From Leptospira ryugenii (GTDB lineage Bacteria > Spirochaetota > Leptospiria > Leptospirales > Leptospiraceae), in assembly GCF_003114855.1 (NCBI RefSeq), contig NZ_BFBB01000008.1:806001-870000 (forward strand): a stretch of 64,000 nt of DNA, read 5' to 3'. The position numbers were made by a program, and so were the translations under genes. The notes under the pieces were generated by a model. It had not been told where the DNA came from. It saw only the letters and a program-made list of their open reading frames with translations, and searched no databases. Below are positions 8,713-17,634 of the stretch, one piece after another (position 1 is the first letter of the stretch; the number at the start of each line of letters is the position of its first letter).

Positions 8713-9117
8713 TTGAAAGTGAGCAAATACACACTTTTATTAGTATTCAGTCTATTTCCCATTCAGCTTTTTTCTAACACCTATGATTGTTCCAAGATCA
8801 AATCGGAAGAAGACCAAATAGATGCCTTGATCCAAGCTGTCTCAGAAATCAAGGGCACCTTCATCCGGAATGGAGAAGAACATAACGCTGTCGATGCGGC
8901 AAAACATTTACGCACAAAACTTGAGAATGCAAAAAAATCTCCTCTCTCATGGGGACAGAAGTGGACAGCTGCACAATTCATTGACCAGCTCGGTACTAAA
9001 TCATCGGTCTCAGGAATTCCTTATGAGATCAAATGGAATGATGGCAAAAAAACTCCTTCAGGGCCCTGGCTACATGGAGAGCTAAAAAAAATAAAGACTC
9101 TCTGTTTCTCCTCTTAA
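8713..9117 (+). CDS. Secreted DUF5329-type protein
   Basis: This 134-residue protein has a signal peptide (KYTLLLVFSLFPIQLFS) and a mature domain matching the DUF5329 pattern: IKGTFIRNGEEHNAVDAAKHL, then FIDQLGTKSSVSGIPYEI and GPWLHGEL. The function of this family is unknown; members are small periplasmic proteins. No ATG fits this frame; TTG at 8713 or GTG at 8719 must be the start, and either keeps the signal peptide. No convincing Shine-Dalgarno is visible. It is divergent from the HATPase-like gene and followed 43 bases later by another secreted protein gene on the same strand. Confidence 0.7.
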   Translation: MKVSKYTLLLVFSLFPIQLFSNTYDCSKIKSEEDQIDALIQAVSEIKGTFIRNGEEHNAVDAAKHLRTKLENAKKSPLSWGQKWTAAQFIDQLGTKSSVSGIPYEIKWNDGKKTPSGPWLHGELKKIKTLCFSS

Positions 9118-9160
9118 TTTCAGATCGACAAAAGGGTTTTCATGAGAGTATATAAGTCCG

Positions 9161-10333
9161 ATGAAACTCTTGATTGGCCTACTCTTTGTACTCTTTTCTA
9201 GCCAGATCGTTTCGGAAACCCTTCAGGATCGGTTTTCGCTCAACTCTGATTTCAATATACGGCCCAGTCAGTATATGACAGAAAGTCCCTTTTTGGTAGA
9301 CCGCAATCGTTTGCTCTACATTGGGAAAACTATCAATATTGATGTCCCAAGCCTTCATTTTTATGAATTTGCAACAAAGTCAAAACTCACATTTAGCCCG
9401 CCGATCAGAGAGTACTTTTTGTCCCACAAAGAACTCATATTCCCAGGAGTTGAGGCATTAAAAGAAAATTATCTGCCAGTCTACATATCCGAATTTCTCT
9501 TTTTTGATAGAGAAGATGGGCTTTTGGGAATGATCGTTGAGCAAAGCCATTATAAACTCCCAGAAAAAAAATTCTACTTTGTGGTTTGGAACCTAGAAGA
9601 GAAAGACATAGAACATTTTCAGGAAATCGATACCCGGAAAAATTCTGATTATGATCGGTATGCCGTTGCTTTACCCATTGCTTACGATGAAGAAGCAAAG
9701 ACTGCTTATTTTGCTTATGGTGTAGATGCTAGCTTAAAAAACAAAGAAGTAAAAGATGTAAATACCAAAGTGTTTTCGTACAGTGCTCGTAATCTTACTC
9801 TACTCTATTCTTATATTTCTCACAGATTTCCTTATCATGCTGCATACCATTCTGGTGTAAAAAAAATTCTCATCCAAACCTATGCTGAATCCCATCAAAA
9901 ACCAGCACCGGATGGAATTTTATTAGATTTGGATAGTTTGGTAGCTACGGTGATTCCCGTCCCTTTTGTAAGTTACGGAACCACCTTTTCCAAATCAGGT
10001 GACCGCCTATACCTTTGTTCTGCGGAAAATGGCAATCTTTGGGTCTTGGATACCAAGACGGGAAAAACATTCCAAACGGCAAAGTTGGGTACCTTGGGCC
10101 ACAGCTTAGGATTTTGGAAAGAGGGAGAACTTGTTTGGGTACGAAATTCTGGAGTATTTGTATATGACCCAATCACCCTAAAACAAAAAAAGGTCATTCC
10201 ACTAACAAAGTACTTTAAAGGACAAATCAACGTTGCAGGTTCATTGTTGATTCCCTACCAAGGACTACTCGTTCGCAATGGATTTGAGGGTCCCGATGGA
10301 GCAGCTGGTCACTTATTGCTCACAGCAGATTAA
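9161..10333 (+). CDS. Secreted protein with propeller-like repeats
   Basis: The 390-residue product starts with a signal peptide (MKLLIGLLFVLFSSQIVSE). The mature protein is rich in short strands separated by loops, with recurring pieces of the kind GDRLYLCSAENGNLWVLDTKTGK and GVFVYDPITLK that resemble blades of a WD40/PQQ-type beta-propeller. No catalytic signature or lipobox is seen. It is probably periplasmic or surface exposed, serving as a binding scaffold. GAGAG lies about ten bases before the ATG. The downstream esterase gene begins 19 bases after its stop, so the two are probably co-expressed. Family not recognised. Confidence 0.55.
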   Translation: MKLLIGLLFVLFSSQIVSETLQDRFSLNSDFNIRPSQYMTESPFLVDRNRLLYIGKTINIDVPSLHFYEFATKSKLTFSPPIREYFLSHKELIFPGVEALKENYLPVYISEFLFFDREDGLLGMIVEQSHYKLPEKKFYFVVWNLEEKDIEHFQEIDTRKNSDYDRYAVALPIAYDEEAKTAYFAYGVDASLKNKEVKDVNTKVFSYSARNLTLLYSYISHRFPYHAAYHSGVKKILIQTYAESHQKPAPDGILLDLDSLVATVIPVPFVSYGTTFSKSGDRLYLCSAENGNLWVLDTKTGKTFQTAKLGTLGHSLGFWKEGELVWVRNSGVFVYDPITLKQKKVIPLTKYFKGQINVAGSLLIPYQGLLVRNGFEGPDGAAGHLLLTAD

Positions 10334-10352
10334 AGTGAAACGGAGCTAAATT

Positions 10353-11318
10353 TTGCAATCGCTTCCGCGAAGAAAAATAATTTGGCTTATTTGCTCCACC
10401 ATACTTTTCATTGCCATTGGTGTTGCCTTTAGCATCTTTCGATGGAATGTTTTCAATCCATTAAAAAAAGAACAGATTGAGATAGATGGCATCCTGCGGG
10501 AATTCTATTATCATGTACCAAACAAGCTAAAGGACCATCCCAAATTGATCTTTGTGTTACACGGCTCTGCGATGACAGCAGGCCAAATGCAATTGGTAAC
10601 AGGCCATCTATTCGACCAGAATTCTGACTTGCACCAAGATAGTATCATCATTTATCCTCAAGGTTACCAAAAGTATTGGAATGATTGTCGTGCATCGGCA
10701 AAAACAAAGGCAAAGCTTCAAAACATTAACGAGTTAGAGTTTTTCCAAGCCATGATTTCGTTCTTTAAATCAAAGTACTCCGTTTCCAATTCTTTTCTCG
10801 TTGGTTTTTCCAATGGCGGCCACATGGTCTTTCGGTTTGCATTGGAAGCACCTGAGCTCTTTTCTGCCTTTGCTGTGATTGCCGCTAACTTACCTGTCCC
10901 AGAAAATAATGAATGTAAGGAATCCAAAAAACCAGTATCTCTTTTGTTGATCAATGGAACAGCAGACCCCGTTAATCCATTTAATGGAGGTAAGGTGGTT
11001 GTTCATGATGGAATCGATCGTGGCATTGTTCATTCCACTTGGGAAACCATCCTCTATTGGCGAAATCTTACCGATTGCAAACAAGATTCTGAAGGCGAAT
11101 ATCCCGATATCGAAGTCTCAGACCAATCTTCTGCAAAGATACATTCCTTTTTATGCAAACGGTCGAAAGAAAAAATCCGACTCATTGAAGTGATCAATGG
11201 TGGCCATAACATTCCCAACCCTACCTTTTTCTTTTGGCCAAAGAAGCAGGTTGGAAATGTTAATGAGGACCTAAATGTTCCAGAAATCATCTATGACTAC
11301 TTCCGTGAGTGGAAATAA
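10353..11318 (+). CDS. PHB-depolymerase / feruloyl-esterase-like hydrolase, membrane-anchored
   Basis: This 321-residue protein has an N-terminal hydrophobic anchor (IIWLICSTILFIAIGVAFSI) and an alpha/beta hydrolase domain of the LpqC/PHB depolymerase type: LIFVLHGSAM oxyanion strand, IIYPQGYQKYWNDCR, nucleophile elbow VGFSNGGHM (GxSxG, near residue 153), an acid in NGTADPVNPFNGG, and a terminal His in INGGHNIPNP. It probably hydrolyses a polymeric or aryl ester outside the cytoplasmic membrane. The start is TTG at 10353 with GGAG about ten bases upstream; no ATG precedes the anchor. It sits 19 bases after the propeller-like gene. Confidence 0.78.
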   Translation: MQSLPRRKIIWLICSTILFIAIGVAFSIFRWNVFNPLKKEQIEIDGILREFYYHVPNKLKDHPKLIFVLHGSAMTAGQMQLVTGHLFDQNSDLHQDSIIIYPQGYQKYWNDCRASAKTKAKLQNINELEFFQAMISFFKSKYSVSNSFLVGFSNGGHMVFRFALEAPELFSAFAVIAANLPVPENNECKESKKPVSLLLINGTADPVNPFNGGKVVVHDGIDRGIVHSTWETILYWRNLTDCKQDSEGEYPDIEVSDQSSAKIHSFLCKRSKEKIRLIEVINGGHNIPNPTFFFWPKKQVGNVNEDLNVPEIIYDYFREWK

Positions 11319-11341
11319 ATTCTAAAGACCTGAGATTTCCT

Positions 11342-12190
11342 TTATTTCCACACAGACTGGTTGTCAGAGGCATACTTGGCAAAGGAAATAGCATCCGAAC
11401 CAGTTATGGATTTGACAGCATCATTTACCAGGGCTGCCTGGCCTTCTCGCAAAACCCCTGCTATATATACCAACATATCCGAATATTCTGGACTTAGACC
11501 GGCACTCACTAGTCCTTTTTTGAACTCTTCTGGTGAGATATTTACGTACTCGATATTTTTCCCAGTGACCTTGGAAATTTCTTTGGCTATTTGGTTGTGG
11601 TCCAAAGCTTCCGGTCCTGTCAGGGTAAATGCCTGGTTGTTTTGCCGATCCGATGTGAGAAGAGCTGCTGCCGTTTTTGCAATATCTCTAGTGTCGATGA
11701 AGCTCGCTTTTGCATCTCCACCTGGAAAGAAGATTTTATTTTGGGAGAGGATGCCACCGATCCAATAGGTTTGGAAATTTTGCATAAACCAATTCGGCCG
11801 GAGGATATTCCAAGGGATTCCTGAAGACTCCAAAAACAACTCTAGCTTTCGGAAGGGAGTTTCGGGTGGAGCATATTCGATACCCATTGCTGTCATGAGG
11901 ACAACCTTTTTCAAACCGTAGGATTTTGCTGCTTCTAACCAAGGGCCTAAAATTTCGTGTTGGTTCATATGGCCTGGTGGGGACAAAAAGAAAGCAGCCT
12001 CAACTTCTTTCAATACCTCTGTGCCTTTGGATGGATTCTTTGCATCTGCATACACCCATTGGAGTCCGGCACGCTTTTCGCCCTCTTTCGGCTCCCGCGT
12101 TCCGCCCAAAACTTCTACTCCTTTTTCCGTGAGGAACCGGACAACGTCCGAACCTACACTTCCCTTTGCCCCATACACAAATGCTTTCAT
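11342..12190 (-). CDS. NmrA-family NAD(P)-binding protein
   Basis: The 282-residue product has the Rossmann motif GAKGSVG at residues 7-13 and the NmrA/atypical-SDR pattern: FFLSPPG, LKKVVLMTAMGIEY, a PFRKLELFLESSGIPWNILRPNWFMQNF block, and IDTRDIAKTAAALLTS. The classical SDR Tyr-x3-Lys pair is absent. It may act as a redox sensor or a quinone/ketone reductase of the QOR2/YtfG type. It is divergent from an AraC regulator across a 125-base region with a palindrome and direct repeats, the usual arrangement of a regulator and its target. Confidence 0.8.
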   Translation of the reverse strand: MKAFVYGAKGSVGSDVVRFLTEKGVEVLGGTREPKEGEKRAGLQWVYADAKNPSKGTEVLKEVEAAFFLSPPGHMNQHEILGPWLEAAKSYGLKKVVLMTAMGIEYAPPETPFRKLELFLESSGIPWNILRPNWFMQNFQTYWIGGILSQNKIFFPGGDAKASFIDTRDIAKTAAALLTSDRQNNQAFTLTGPEALDHNQIAKEISKVTGKNIEYVNISPEEFKKGLVSAGLSPEYSDMLVYIAGVLREGQAALVNDAVKSITGSDAISFAKYASDNQSVWK

Positions 12191-12202
12191 TCAATACTCC
12201 TA

Positions 12203-12281
12203 TATAAAAGTAATTGTAATCTAAAAAAATAGACTGTCTATGGTTTATAGTATATATTTTTTATCCAAACGTATAAAAGTA
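12203..12281. promoter_or_regulatory. Divergent control region with 10-bp direct repeat
   Basis: TATAAAAGTA occurs at 12203-12212 and again at 12272-12281, one copy near each divergent gene. The 69-base spacing is compatible with AraC-type half sites bound by a looping dimer. Function is inferred from position only. Confidence 0.35.
12229..12241. promoter_or_regulatory. 13-bp palindrome ATAGAC-T-GTCTAT
   Basis: Perfect 6-bp arms around one base, centred between the NmrA-type gene and the AraC gene. It is a plausible operator for an unidentified dimeric repressor or for the AraC protein. Confidence 0.4.
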
Positions 12282-12315
12282 TCGACATTTTTAGATATTT
12301 AGCTAAAATTTGGGT

Positions 12316-13212
12316 ATGGATATACTCTCTGATATCATCAGCCAAGCTTCCTGGAAAACGGATCTACTCAGCAAAGGCAAACTCTACGAATCTTGGGGCT
12401 TTCGTTTTCCTTGTGATAGGAGTGGAGGCTTTCATGTAATCACGCAAGGTTCTTGTTATGTGAGGTTTTCTGGCAAGGACTTGAAATTAGAGAGAGGCGA
12501 TTTGATCTTCATCACAAGAGGTATCCACCATGAACTACTTTCAGATCTAAATGCTAAAGTGATGGAGATCCAAGGCTTTTTGAAAGAAAAACGGCAAGAA
12601 GACCCTAGCCAAAAACCCATTACTACTTTTGTTTCCGCAAGATATGAAATTCCAATTGGTCCCGTTCATCCCTTTTTTACTGAATTGCCTGACTATATCT
12701 TAATCCCAGCAAGGGATATTGAATCTCATCATACTTTGAGTCTCGCATTGACTATGTTATCTGCTGAGCTTGAAAAAGATTTGTGCACTGATTTGATTGT
12801 GCAAAGATTAACGGATATTATACTATATAATATGATTCGCTTTTGGATGGAGACACAAATTGTAAAAGAGCCAGGATGGCTTATGGCATTACGAGACCCG
12901 GTGGTCATCAAGGCTCTAGAAGAACTGCATAAATATCCAAGCAAAGATTGGACAATAGCTACTCTGGCAAATTGTTTGGGAATCTCTAGGGCAAACCTTG
13001 CCTCTCGGTTCAAAGACGTTTTGTCCATTCCCCCCATGGAATATTTGGCAAAACTAAGAATGGAAAGGGCCAAGGTTTTGTTTAAAGAAAACCAAAGGAC
13101 TTTAGAAGAGATTGCCCTTGAAGTAGGTTATGCTTCTGCTTTTTCATTTAGTAAAGCATACAAAAGAATCTACGGACAGTCTCCTGCCAAAGAATGGAAA
13201 AAAGTCAGTTGA
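12316..13212 (+). CDS. AraC-family transcriptional regulator with cupin sensor
   Basis: The product is 298 residues from ATG 12316; a TTG two codons earlier is also possible. Residues 1-130 form a cupin-like domain (GGFHVITQGSCYVRF, LERGDLIFITRGIHHEL). Residues 200-297 contain the paired AraC helix-turn-helix motifs: TIATLANCLGISRANLASRFK, then RTLEEIALEVGYASAFSFSKAYKRIYGQSP, which is the diagnostic second helix. This matches the Cupin_6 group of AraC regulators commonly divergent from NmrA or short-chain dehydrogenase genes. It most likely controls the divergent NmrA-type gene and itself. Confidence 0.9.
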   Translation: MDILSDIISQASWKTDLLSKGKLYESWGFRFPCDRSGGFHVITQGSCYVRFSGKDLKLERGDLIFITRGIHHELLSDLNAKVMEIQGFLKEKRQEDPSQKPITTFVSARYEIPIGPVHPFFTELPDYILIPARDIESHHTLSLALTMLSAELEKDLCTDLIVQRLTDIILYNMIRFWMETQIVKEPGWLMALRDPVVIKALEELHKYPSKDWTIATLANCLGISRANLASRFKDVLSIPPMEYLAKLRMERAKVLFKENQRTLEEIALEVGYASAFSFSKAYKRIYGQSPAKEWKKVS

Positions 13213-13254
13213 TCAATAATACAAAAGTTATACGAATAGTCTTTTTACATTCAA

Positions 13255-14307
13255 ATGCGAAAAAGATTTTTCTATCTAATCTTCATCATCTTTTGGTTCC
13301 CAAAAAATCATCTTTTGGCACAAACTTTTTGTTTGGGAGAAGAATGTTCCAAAATTTCTAGTGAAGTCTTTCTTGCTGGCTTTTTGGTAGACCCGCTTCT
13401 CGAAAGAGTCTACACCAATGACTTCCTCTCGGCTATGGGGCAAAGTGCCGTGCTACAAAACATCAATTCTTCGATGATCGGTGGGACCCCCCTCTTGAAA
13501 CGGAGAGTGGGATTGGGTTATTCGGCGGCCAGGTCAAGGTTTACAAGAGAATATGTTGTGGAAGGCACAGAACTGCGTGAACTTCCAAATTTGGGAGTTG
13601 CTAGTTCTCCCAATCTATCCTATGGCCTTCCACTTTTCCATTTCTTTCCAGATTCGCCTTTTTTGAGCAAGGTCTCAGTCCAATTCCATTTCTTTCCGTA
13701 CGCTCTATCTGAGACAAACATTCCATTCCTAAAGATACGCAATACCGAAGTAGGGGGGAAGGTTTGGAATGCTGGCATAAGCCTACGTTACTTTCCTGGA
13801 GCCAATCTAAGTGCAGATTCGGATACTCCCTTCCAGGGTTTTTCGTTTGGTTTGGGGCTGTACCATACCAACCAAGAGGTCTCCCTATATGCTTATGACA
13901 GAAGGCCAACCCAATTTAATTTGGATGGAGACCGTAGACGTTGGATAGGGATCAATGACCTCAGGTATGATTCAAGGATCTTGAGTGTATCAACGGACAT
14001 TCGTTATACGCTCTCCTTTGAGAACCTTAGTTTATATGCGGGGCTAGGCGGGGTCTACAATTCTGGCAAGATTCGCATTGAGGCCAATCGTTATGCGGCT
14101 ATATCACTAGCTAGCAATCGCGACGACTTTTCCAGTGCTCCCAGTTTTGTTGGCTTAAATCTCCGAACTGATTTTGCATTGAACAAGGCTTTTTTATACG
14201 GAACCTTGGGATTGCAATACAAATGGTCGGACTTTGGTATTGGACTTGAATACCTACGAAACCAAACAACCGAGTCGGCAAATGTAGCGGTTCACTATTA
14301 CTTTTAA
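13255..14307 (+). CDS. Putative outer-membrane beta-barrel protein
   Basis: The 350-residue product has a signal peptide (FFYLIFIIFWFPKNHLLA, cleavage before QTF). From about residue 75 it shows alternating amphipathic strands with aromatic ends, such as VGLGYSAARSRFTREYVV, AGISLRYFPGANL, GFSFGLGLYHTNQEVSLYAY, FALNKAFLYGTLGLQYKW, and it terminates in NVAVHYYF. A terminal aromatic residue after an alternating strand is the outer-membrane barrel signature. Two cysteines lie just after cleavage (CLGEEC). It is probably a porin-like or structural barrel of 10-14 strands; no family is recognised. It is convergent with glgA, nine bases apart. Confidence 0.65.
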   Translation: MRKRFFYLIFIIFWFPKNHLLAQTFCLGEECSKISSEVFLAGFLVDPLLERVYTNDFLSAMGQSAVLQNINSSMIGGTPLLKRRVGLGYSAARSRFTREYVVEGTELRELPNLGVASSPNLSYGLPLFHFFPDSPFLSKVSVQFHFFPYALSETNIPFLKIRNTEVGGKVWNAGISLRYFPGANLSADSDTPFQGFSFGLGLYHTNQEVSLYAYDRRPTQFNLDGDRRRWIGINDLRYDSRILSVSTDIRYTLSFENLSLYAGLGGVYNSGKIRIEANRYAAISLASNRDDFSSAPSFVGLNLRTDFALNKAFLYGTLGLQYKWSDFGIGLEYLRNQTTESANVAVHYYF

Positions 14308-14316
14308 TTGCATTAC

Positions 14317-15747
14317 TTATAGCTTTGATTGGAGAGCTTTCTCATAGACTGCATCATACTTAGTTATCCTCTGTCTCCATGAAGAATCAATTAGCATGAT
14401 TTTCTTTTGTAACCTTTGAAGTTTGGGGCTATCCTTGTACAAGGTGTACGATCTCTCCAAAGCATATCCTAAAGAGCCCACATCTCCTGGCTCAAAGACA
14501 ATGCCTGTAAATTCATGCTCTAAAGGGGATTCAAATACAGTATCCCTGAGTCCACCTACCCTTGACACGATAGGAATGCTACCGTAGGCTTGGCTATAAA
14601 ACTGATTTAAACCACAGGGTTCAAATAAAGAAGGCATCATAAAGAAATCAGAGGCGGCTTCTATTCTCCGGGCAAACTCTTCATGGTATCCTTTGTAGAA
14701 ATAGATGCGATCCATTTGGTGGTGGGATAAATGGAACAATTCATTTTCCAAACTTTCCTCGCCTGCACCCAGAAAGATAAAATAAAAAGGTAAATGAGTC
14801 CTTTCTTTGAAAGCTTGTAAAAAGGTTGCATAGCCTTTTTGGTAGGTGAGCCTTCCGATAAGCCCTATGAGTGGTCTATCTTTCGGAATCCAAGGCCTTC
14901 CTATCCATTCATAGAGAGATTCTTTGTTTTTTTGTTTTCCTGCACTCAGATTCTCTGGATTGTAATTTGCAAATAGATTGGGGTCGATTTCTGGATTCCA
15001 TTCTTCGCGATCGATACCGTTTAGAATACCTGAATAGTCTAGCTTCCGTTTGTTGAGCATATACGATAAACCAAATCCATTCGGTTCTGTTAGTGTTTCA
15101 TCACGATAACCTGGACTAACGGTTGTAATTTGATTTGCAGTTTGCAGTGCAGCTTTTAAATAATTCACTTTGCCATTGTGTTGGTAGGACTCGGGAAATA
15201 ATTCAAAGGGTATTTCTTTTAAAAAACCTGTCATCCAGAGCGGATGGTCTCCTTGGTAGGCTAAATTGTGAATGGTAAAGACAGTTGGCAATCCTCGACT
15301 TGCATTTTTGTGGAGGGCACACACAAGTGCTGAGTGCCAATCATGTGCGTGGACCAAATCAACTTCCAGATGAAGGCTTAAGAAAAAACAAGCGTATGAA
15401 AAAATAGCAAATCGAAAGTGTTCTTCAGGATTGGCATAGATGGATCTGAGCTTAGAAAAGACCGGTGAGTCTAGAAAATAGATCTTCACCTTTCCGTGTT
15501 TTGCTTCGCGGAAACAGGATTTCTGGAGAATCTCCGATAGATTCCCAGCCCCCAAATCCATGGGCGGACGGATCGGGATACTATGTCCTGTATACTTGGG
15601 GTTTTCTTTTAAGCCCTCCAAAAGAGGTAGGGCAACCGAAATTTCCTTTGCATTGGATTGTTCTTTGGAAAGAGAGGAGAGCATATCTGACAATCCACCC
15701 ATTTTGATGTAGGGAAAATATTCGGCACTGCAATGGAGAATCTTCAT
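14317..15747 (-). CDS. glgA: Glycogen synthase (ADP-glucose type, GT5)
   Basis: This 476-residue protein matches bacterial GlgA from end to end. K15-MGGL carries the KxGGL nucleotide-sugar motif near the N-terminus. HAHDWHSALVCALH and TVFTIHNLAYQG follow, then VSPGYRDE and GILNGIDREEWNP. The C-terminal half has GLIGRLTYQKGY and the donor-site block PSLFEPCGLNQFYSQAYGSIPIVSRVGGLRDTV. It extends alpha-1,4-glucan chains using ADP- or UDP-glucose in the cytoplasm. It is divergent from pckA across 70 bases, linking gluconeogenesis and glucan storage. No glgB or glgC is nearby. Confidence 0.92.
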   Translation of the reverse strand: MKILHCSAEYFPYIKMGGLSDMLSSLSKEQSNAKEISVALPLLEGLKENPKYTGHSIPIRPPMDLGAGNLSEILQKSCFREAKHGKVKIYFLDSPVFSKLRSIYANPEEHFRFAIFSYACFFLSLHLEVDLVHAHDWHSALVCALHKNASRGLPTVFTIHNLAYQGDHPLWMTGFLKEIPFELFPESYQHNGKVNYLKAALQTANQITTVSPGYRDETLTEPNGFGLSYMLNKRKLDYSGILNGIDREEWNPEIDPNLFANYNPENLSAGKQKNKESLYEWIGRPWIPKDRPLIGLIGRLTYQKGYATFLQAFKERTHLPFYFIFLGAGEESLENELFHLSHHQMDRIYFYKGYHEEFARRIEAASDFFMMPSLFEPCGLNQFYSQAYGSIPIVSRVGGLRDTVFESPLEHEFTGIVFEPGDVGSLGYALERSYTLYKDSPKLQRLQKKIMLIDSSWRQRITKYDAVYEKALQSKL

Positions 15748-15817
15748 ATTCTATTATTGACACCGACTCGCAAATTGAGAACCTAGAAAAACACAAAGTG
15801 AAATCGAGGAGAAATCC

Positions 15818-17410
15818 ATGTCAGTATCTACCAATCTGCGTGGCCTTGCGGAACTAGGCCTAAAACCATCTGAAGTCTTCCATAACCTATCCTACGAGGA
15901 AATTTACCAGCACGAAATTAATAACAAAGAAGGTGTTGTATCTGATAACGGCACGATGATGGTTGATACCGGAATCTTTACAGGTCGTTCTCCTAAAGAT
16001 AAGTATTTTGTGGATGAGCCTTCTTCTACCAATAACATTTGGTGGGGACCTGTGAACACAAAAGTGTCTGAGGCTATTTTCAACGAACTGTATGCGGAAG
16101 TCGTGAAATTTTTAGACAACAAAAAGCTCTACGTTTTTGACGGACACGCAGGTACAAACAAAGACACTCGGATTTCTCTCCGTGTCGTAACAGAGCGCGC
16201 TTGGCAACACCACTTCTGTACAAACATGTTCCTCAGGCCTAACAAACAAGAATTAGAGAACCTCTTACCAGAATTTACAATCATCAATGCTTCTGGTTAC
16301 AAAAACGCAAAGTACAAAGAGCACGGTCTCAATTCTGAGGTGTTCGTGATCTTCCATCTCGCTAAGAAAATCTGTATCATCGGTGGAACAGAATATGGTG
16401 GAGAGATGAAGAAGGGAATTTTCTCTGTCATGAACTATTACCTTCCGCTTAAAAATGTGCTTACGATGCATTGTTCTGCAAATGTTGGCGCCAAGGGAGA
16501 TTCCGCTCTTTTCTTTGGTTTGTCCGGAACTGGCAAGACCACTTTGTCAACAGACCCCAACCGACGACTCATTGGAGACGATGAGCATGGTTGGGATGAC
16601 AATGGAATTTTCAACATTGAAGGTGGTTGCTACGCAAAGACCATCAATTTGGATCCAAAAACAGAACCCGAGATCTATGCAGCGATCCGTAGAGATGCCC
16701 TCCTAGAAAACGTAGTCTATGATGCAGCAACCAAAAAGGTGGACTATAGCTCTGCGGCAAAAACGGAGAATACACGTGTATCCTATCCTATTTACCACAT
16801 CGACAATATCCAACCAGATTCAAAGGCTGGCCACCCAAACACAGTGATCTTCCTCACCTATGATGCCTATGGAGTGTTGCCTGCGGTTTCCAAACTGAGC
16901 ATAGAACAAGCGATGTATCACTTCTTATCTGGGTACACTGCAAAAGTTGCTGGTACAGAAAGAGGTGTGAAAGAGCCGCAAGCTACTTTCTCCGCTTGTT
17001 TTGGACAAGCCTTTATGACTTTGCACCCGACCTATTACGCAAAGTTACTGGGTGAAAAAATGAACAAACACAAAGTGAACGCCTATCTCATCAATACGGG
17101 ACTTGTTGGTGGAAAGTACGGAGTTGGCAAGAGGATGAACCTCCCGGCTACTCGCCAAATCATCAATGAGATTCTCAATGGAAACATTGAAAAGTCTGAA
17201 TTCGAAAAGCACCCAATCTTCCAAGTGTCTTTCCCTAAGTCTGTGGAAGGCGTAGATGCTCATATCCTCAACCCACGAAATGCATGGGCGGATAAAGAAG
17301 ACTACGATAAAACAGCAAAAGACCTAGCGAAACAATTTGTTGAAAACTATAAAAAGTATTTAACAGGTTCGAAAGAATTTGACTTCAGTGCTCACGGTCC
17401 TATCGCTTAA
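15818..17410 (+). CDS. pckA: Phosphoenolpyruvate carboxykinase (ATP)
   Basis: The 530-residue product is a full-length ATP-type [19 protein letters not shown] near residue 53, the substrate-binding [19 protein letters not shown] with its metal-binding Lys, the P-loop [12 protein letters not shown] near residues 233-246, and the kinase-2 block [25 protein letters not shown]. It converts oxaloacetate to PEP for gluconeogenesis, consistent with a cell living on fatty acids. GAGGAGA lies seven bases before the ATG and is one of the strongest ribosome sites in the window. A hairpin terminator follows at 17432. It is divergent from glgA, with TTGACA at 15757-15762. Confidence 0.97.
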   Translation: MSVSTNLRGLAELGLKPSEVFHNLSYEEIYQHEINNKEGVVSDNGTMMVDTGIFTGRSPKDKYFVDEPSSTNNIWWGPVNTKVSEAIFNELYAEVVKFLDNKKLYVFDGHAGTNKDTRISLRVVTERAWQHHFCTNMFLRPNKQELENLLPEFTIINASGYKNAKYKEHGLNSEVFVIFHLAKKICIIGGTEYGGEMKKGIFSVMNYYLPLKNVLTMHCSANVGAKGDSALFFGLSGTGKTTLSTDPNRRLIGDDEHGWDDNGIFNIEGGCYAKTINLDPKTEPEIYAAIRRDALLENVVYDAATKKVDYSSAAKTENTRVSYPIYHIDNIQPDSKAGHPNTVIFLTYDAYGVLPAVSKLSIEQAMYHFLSGYTAKVAGTERGVKEPQATFSACFGQAFMTLHPTYYAKLLGEKMNKHKVNAYLINTGLVGGKYGVGKRMNLPATRQIINEILNGNIEKSEFEKHPIFQVSFPKSVEGVDAHILNPRNAWADKEDYDKTAKDLAKQFVENYKKYLTGSKEFDFSAHGPIA

Positions 17411-17431
17411 ATAGGATCTCTTCGGAACGAG

Positions 17432-17469
17432 AGACTGGCATACAAAAAAGGTATGCTGGTCTTTTTTTT
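17432..17469 (+). terminator. Rho-independent terminator of pckA
   Basis: AGACTGGCATAC (17432-17443) pairs with GTATGCTGGTCT (17451-17462) using two G-U pairs, with a 7-base A-rich loop, followed by seven further T residues. It begins 22 bases after the pckA stop. Confidence 0.75.
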
Positions 17470-17634
17470 GTACTTCTCCTAATCTTATCCTTTCCTTTCT
17501 CACTCTGTAGTTCTTGCGAAAAGACTTGGAAAAAGCTGCCGATGATTAGATCATAGGGTGCTGTCTTCCTTTTCTCAATTCCTGAAACAAGGGAGGCAAA
17601 AACGAACGTCCAATAAAGGTATGGAAGGGGAACA

